61,654 nt of DNA, taken from positions 29,756 through 91,409 of the forward strand of contig NZ_BBPO01000030.1 in NCBI RefSeq assembly GCF_000787815.1, in the 5' to 3' direction. The DNA is from Streptacidiphilus neutrinimicus. GTDB taxonomy: Bacteria > Actinomycetota > Actinomycetes > Streptomycetales > Streptomycetaceae. Under the pieces are notes generated by a model. That model ran no database searches, was not told where the DNA came from, and was given only the letters and a program-made list of their open reading frames with translations. Positions 59,068 through 61,654 of the stretch are shown in pieces (position 1 is the first letter of the stretch; each line of letters opens with the position of its first letter). The position numbers and the translations under genes were made by a program.

Positions 59068-60175
59068 GGCCGGGCGCACCTTCCTGAGCGACAACGCCTT
59101 CGGCGCCTCCCCGGAGGTGCTGGAGGCGGTCACCGCCGTGGCGGTGGGCGACGCCGCGCCGTACGGCGCCGACCCCCTCACCGAGGCCGTGCGCCACCGG
59201 CTCCGGGAGCTCTTCGAGCGCGACCTCGACGTCTTCCTGGTCTCCTCTGGCACCGCCGCCAACGGGCTGGCCCTGGCCACCCTGGCCCAGCCGTGGGGCA
59301 GCGTCCTGTGCCACCCCGACAGCCACATCGACAACGACGAGGGCGGCGCGGCCGAGTTCTTCACCGGCGGCTCCAAGCTCGTGGGCGTCCCGGGCGCCGA
59401 CAGCAAGATCGACCCCGACGCGCTGCTCCGCGCGCTGGGCCGTCGCACCGAAGACCCGCACGGCGTGCGGCCCTCCGCGCTGAGCATCAGTCAGGGCACC
59501 GAGAGCGGCTCCGTGTACACGCTCGACGAGCTCGGCGCCCTCTGCCGGGACGCCAGGGCCGTGGGTCTCGGGGTCCACATGGACGGCGCCCGGTTCGCCA
59601 ACGCACTGAGCCGACTCGGCGCCACCCCGGCCGAGATGACCTGGAAGGCCGGGGTCGACGTGCTGTCCTTCGGCACCACGAAGAACGGCACGATCTCCGC
59701 CGACGCGGTCGTCTCCTTCACCCCCGCGGCCTCCCACGAGCTGCGGGCCCGGGTGAAACGTGCCGGCCAGCTCGCCGCCAAGACCCGCTTCTCCGCCGCG
59801 CAGCTCCAGGCCTACCTCGCGGACGACCTGTGGCTGCGCAACGCGTCCCGGGCGAACACCCTGGCCACCCGTCTCTGGGAGGGCCTGCAGGGCCTGCCGG
59901 GCGTCGTACCCCACGGCGCGCCGGAGACCAACATGGTCTTCTGCGGCCTCACCCCGTCCGTCGTCAAGGGGCTGCTCGCGCAGGGATATGCCTTCTACCA
60001 CGACCGCTGGGAGCCGGGGGTCGTCCGCTTCGTCACCTCGTTCGCGCACTCCGCCGCCGAGGTCGACGGGCTCACGGCGGAGATCGGCCGCCTCTCGCGC
60101 GAGGGCGCCGACCGGCCCGGGGCCCGGCGTCCGCGTCACCGCGACGAATCCTGGGACCACTGCCTGTGGGCCTAG
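59060..60175 (+). CDS. Low-specificity threonine aldolase / beta-eliminating lyase family PLP enzyme
   Basis: 371 aa from ATG 59060, overlapping korB. Fold type I PLP enzyme: LSDNAFGASPEVLEAV at the N-terminus, SSGTAANGLALATL for phosphate binding, HMDGARFANA with the cofactor Asp, and the Schiff-base Lys in SFGTTKNGTISADAV. The family splits or forms beta-hydroxy-alpha-amino acids from glycine and an aldehyde. Its place next to a Thr-type A-PCP suggests that it makes or recycles the hydroxy amino acid building block. A strong hairpin between it and cvnD marks the right border of the cluster. Confidence 0.87.
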   Translation: MSEAGRTFLSDNAFGASPEVLEAVTAVAVGDAAPYGADPLTEAVRHRLRELFERDLDVFLVSSGTAANGLALATLAQPWGSVLCHPDSHIDNDEGGAAEFFTGGSKLVGVPGADSKIDPDALLRALGRRTEDPHGVRPSALSISQGTESGSVYTLDELGALCRDARAVGLGVHMDGARFANALSRLGATPAEMTWKAGVDVLSFGTTKNGTISADAVVSFTPAASHELRARVKRAGQLAAKTRFSAAQLQAYLADDLWLRNASRANTLATRLWEGLQGLPGVVPHGAPETNMVFCGLTPSVVKGLLAQGYAFYHDRWEPGVVRFVTSFAHSAAEVDGLTAEIGRLSREGADRPGARRPRHRDESWDHCLWA

Positions 60176-60195
60176 TGGGCCGCCGCGCTCCGGAA

Positions 60196-60264
60196 CGCGA
60201 AAGCCACCCGAGGCGGATGGTCCCTGGTGATCAGGGCCATGCGCGCTGGGTGGCTTCTCGCGTC
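60196..60264. terminator. Long bidirectional terminator between threonine aldolase and cvnD
   Basis: ACGCGAAAGCCACCC (60196-60210) pairs with 60249-60264 with a single bulge. The enclosed arm contains a smaller stem CCCTG-GTGAT-CAGGG. It sits between two convergent genes and likely ends both transcripts. Confidence 0.75.
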
Positions 60265-60274
60265 TCCTGGAGCG

Positions 60275-60871
60275 TTACCGCAGGCGGGCCAGCAGTGCGT
60301 GCTCGACGAGCGTGATCAGCGCGGACTTGGCGCTGTCGCGACGCCGGGCGTCGGTCGTGATGATCGGGGTGTCGTGGCCCAGCTGGAGGGCCTCGCGGAC
60401 CTCGTCCGGGGTGTGGGTCTGGCTGCCGTCGAAGGCGTTGACCGCGACGATGAACGGCAGGCCGCTGTTCTCGAAGTAGTCGATCGCCGGGAAGCAGTCG
60501 GCGAGGCGGCGGGTGTCGACCAGGACGACGGCGCCGATGGCGCCGCGGACCAGGTCGTCCCACATGAACCAGAAGCGGTCCTGTCCGGGGGTGCCGAACA
60601 AGTAGAGGATCAGGTCCTCGTCGAGCGTGATACGGCCGAAGTCCATGGCGACCGTCGTGGTCGTCTTGCCGCTGACGTGGCTGAGGTCGTCGATCCCGGC
60701 CGAGGCCGAGGTCATGACGGCCTCGGTACGCAGCGGGTTGATCTCGGAGACCGCGCCGACGAGGGTCGTCTTGCCCACGCCGAAGCCGCCCGCCACCACG
60801 ATCTTCGCGGAGGTCGTGCTGCGGCCCCCGGTCGCGGCCGGGGCAGTCGGCCTAGAGCTTGCGAAGTCCAC
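60275..60871 (-). CDS. cvnD: Conservon ATP/GTP-binding protein (CvnD type)
   Basis: 198 aa from GTG 60871, overlapping the DUF742 gene by 20 bases. Ras-like small GTPase fold: P-loop GGFGVGKTTLVGAV near residue 28, the Thr-rich switch GKTTTTVAMDFGRI, and LFGTPGQDRFWFMWDD in place of the DxxG switch II. NAFDGS takes the place of NKxD. Conservon operons encode a membrane histidine-kinase-like CvnA, roadblock CvnB, DUF742 CvnC and this GTPase, acting as a G-protein-like switch in development. By synteny it may belong to cvn1 of S. coelicolor. Confidence 0.9.
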   Translation of the reverse strand: MDFASSRPTAPAATGGRSTTSAKIVVAGGFGVGKTTLVGAVSEINPLRTEAVMTSASAGIDDLSHVSGKTTTTVAMDFGRITLDEDLILYLFGTPGQDRFWFMWDDLVRGAIGAVVLVDTRRLADCFPAIDYFENSGLPFIVAVNAFDGSQTHTPDEVREALQLGHDTPIITTDARRRDSAKSALITLVEHALLARLR

Positions 60872-61427
60872 TGAGCACCCTTTCGAGCAGTGTCACATCA
60901 GGCGTTCCGCCGGATTCGCCCCCGGCGGCAGGCTGGTGGATCGCGACGAGGCCGGACTCGGCCAGGTCGGCGACGAGGATGCGGGCCACGCCGAGCGGCA
61001 TCGACAGCAGCGCCGAGATCTCGGCGACCGACTTGATGTCGGTGCACAGGCTGCAGATGCGCTGGTGCTCGGGCAGCAGGGAACCGATCCGCTCCGGGGC
61101 GGCGGTGGTCGACACCAGCGCCTCGATCGCGAGCTGGTAGCGCGGACGGGTCCGGCCGCCGGTCATCGCGTAGGGGCGGATGAGCGGCTCGTCGTCCTGG
61201 TCCATCTCGACCGGAGCGTGGTGACGGCCGGGAGGCGGGGACTGGGGCTGCCACTCCTGTGGCTGCTGGTCCTGCCAGTAGCCGGACTGCCCGGCTTGGG
61301 GCGCCTGGCTGTAACCGGCGTACCCAGGAGCCGGGGCATAGCCGCCGGCGGGACCGCCGAACGCGTCATGGCCTGTCCCCGGATAGGCAGCGCCGTACTG
61401 GCCGTTCTGGTCCTCGGGCGGTGTCAC
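60852..61427 (-). CDS. cvnC: Conservon DUF742 protein (CvnC type)
   Basis: 191 aa from GTG 61427 with AGGAGGAA upstream. The N-terminal ~75 residues are Gly/Tyr/Gln/Pro-rich and disordered (AGYSQAPQAGQSGYWQDQQP). The DUF742 domain follows: LIRPYAMTGGRTRPRYQLAI, then QRICSLCTDIKSVAEISALL, a winged-helix-like fold, ending LLERVLSGLRKL. It lies between the roadblock gene and the GTPase gene, overlapping the latter. Partner of the conservon switch. Confidence 0.92.
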   Translation of the reverse strand: MTPPEDQNGQYGAAYPGTGHDAFGGPAGGYAPAPGYAGYSQAPQAGQSGYWQDQQPQEWQPQSPPPGRHHAPVEMDQDDEPLIRPYAMTGGRTRPRYQLAIEALVSTTAAPERIGSLLPEHQRICSLCTDIKSVAEISALLSMPLGVARILVADLAESGLVAIHQPAAGGESGGTPDVTLLERVLSGLRKL

Positions 61428-61494
61428 GGTTCCTCCTCACAGTCGAAATGGTGCGGACGTGGTTCATGGTGACGTCATCAGCTATGACGTCTGA

Positions 61495-61654
61495 TCAGTG
61501 CAGAAGGCTCCCCTGGAGTTCGGCGCGGAGGGCCGGGGTGAGCACGGTGCCGGCGCGGTCGACCAGGAGGGCCATCTCGTAGCCGACGAGGCCGATGTCG
61601 CTGTCGGGGGAGGCGAGGACGGCGAGGGAGGAGCCGTCGGAGACCGCCATGATG
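61495..61654 (-). CDS. cvnB: Conservon roadblock/LC7 protein, C-terminal part (CvnB type, partial)
   Basis: Only the last ~52 residues are in the window; the gene enters from the right edge. The tail reads IMAVSDGSSLAVLASPDSDI followed by a 'GYEMALLVDRAGTVLTP' segment and ends LRAELQGSLLH, which matches the end of roadblock/LC7 proteins of conservons. CvnB-type proteins act with the CvnD GTPase. It lies 67 bp upstream of cvnC. Confidence 0.88.
   Translation of the reverse strand, partial: IMAVSDGSSLAVLASPDSDIGLVGYEMALLVDRAGTVLTPALRAELQGSLLH

Overview
The window is about 72% G+C. Its gene order (gatB, a large LuxR regulator, a diguanylate cyclase, ilvB-ilvN-ilvC, serA, leuB, ilvE, cimA, then a conservon) is the conserved core order I know from Streptomyces coelicolor and relatives, so the source is very probably a member of the Streptomycetaceae. 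No tRNA, rRNA, CRISPR array, insertion sequence or phage gene was seen. All assignments come from reading motifs; no searches were run.

Region 1 (1-14.5 kb) is core metabolism and signalling: the end of gatB, a small protein, an ATP-binding LuxR (LAL) regulator with an unusual cysteine repeat, a 2-hydroxyacid dehydrogenase, a membrane PAS-GGDEF-EAL protein with a degenerate EAL domain, the branched-chain amino acid genes ilvB, ilvN and ilvC behind a classical attenuator (leader peptide with Ile-Leu-Val-Leu codons plus a terminator), serA, a DUF2461 protein and a 50-residue small protein.

Region 2 (14.5-29 kb) is an envelope-glycan island: an OafA-type acyltransferase, a GT39-like glycosyltransferase, a GtrA flippase-like protein, a polyprenyl-phosphate glycosyltransferase (GtrB/DPM1 type), and two copies each of a YfhO-family membrane protein and a Tat-exported PIG-L deacetylase with a beta-propeller tail.

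Region 3 (29-33.3 kb) holds leuB, ilvE and citramalate synthase cimA. cimA has its own leader peptide (Leu, Leu, Ile, Ile) and an intrinsic terminator.

Region 4 (33.4-60.2 kb) is a compact hybrid NRPS-PKS biosynthetic cluster inserted between cimA and the conservon. A minus-strand arm carries P450, type II thioesterase and aldo/keto reductase. A divergent pair in the middle encodes a LuxR-type regulator and a 75-residue exported peptide whose predicted mature form begins and ends with the pentapeptide DSQWG. A translationally coupled plus-strand operon follows: C-PCP, PCP-C-A-PCP (valine-like code), a P450 lacking ExxR, KS-AT-ACP-TE, MFS exporter, P450, thioesterase, SDR, a stand-alone threonine-type A-PCP with a vestigial C domain, and an Sfp-type PPTase. 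A 2-oxoacid:ferredoxin oxidoreductase pair and a threonine aldolase come next. The product is not recognisable; a short Thr/Val/malonate-derived compound, heavily oxidised, is the best inference.

Region 5 (60.3 kb to the end) is the distal part of a conservon (cvnD, cvnC, cvnB) on the minus strand.
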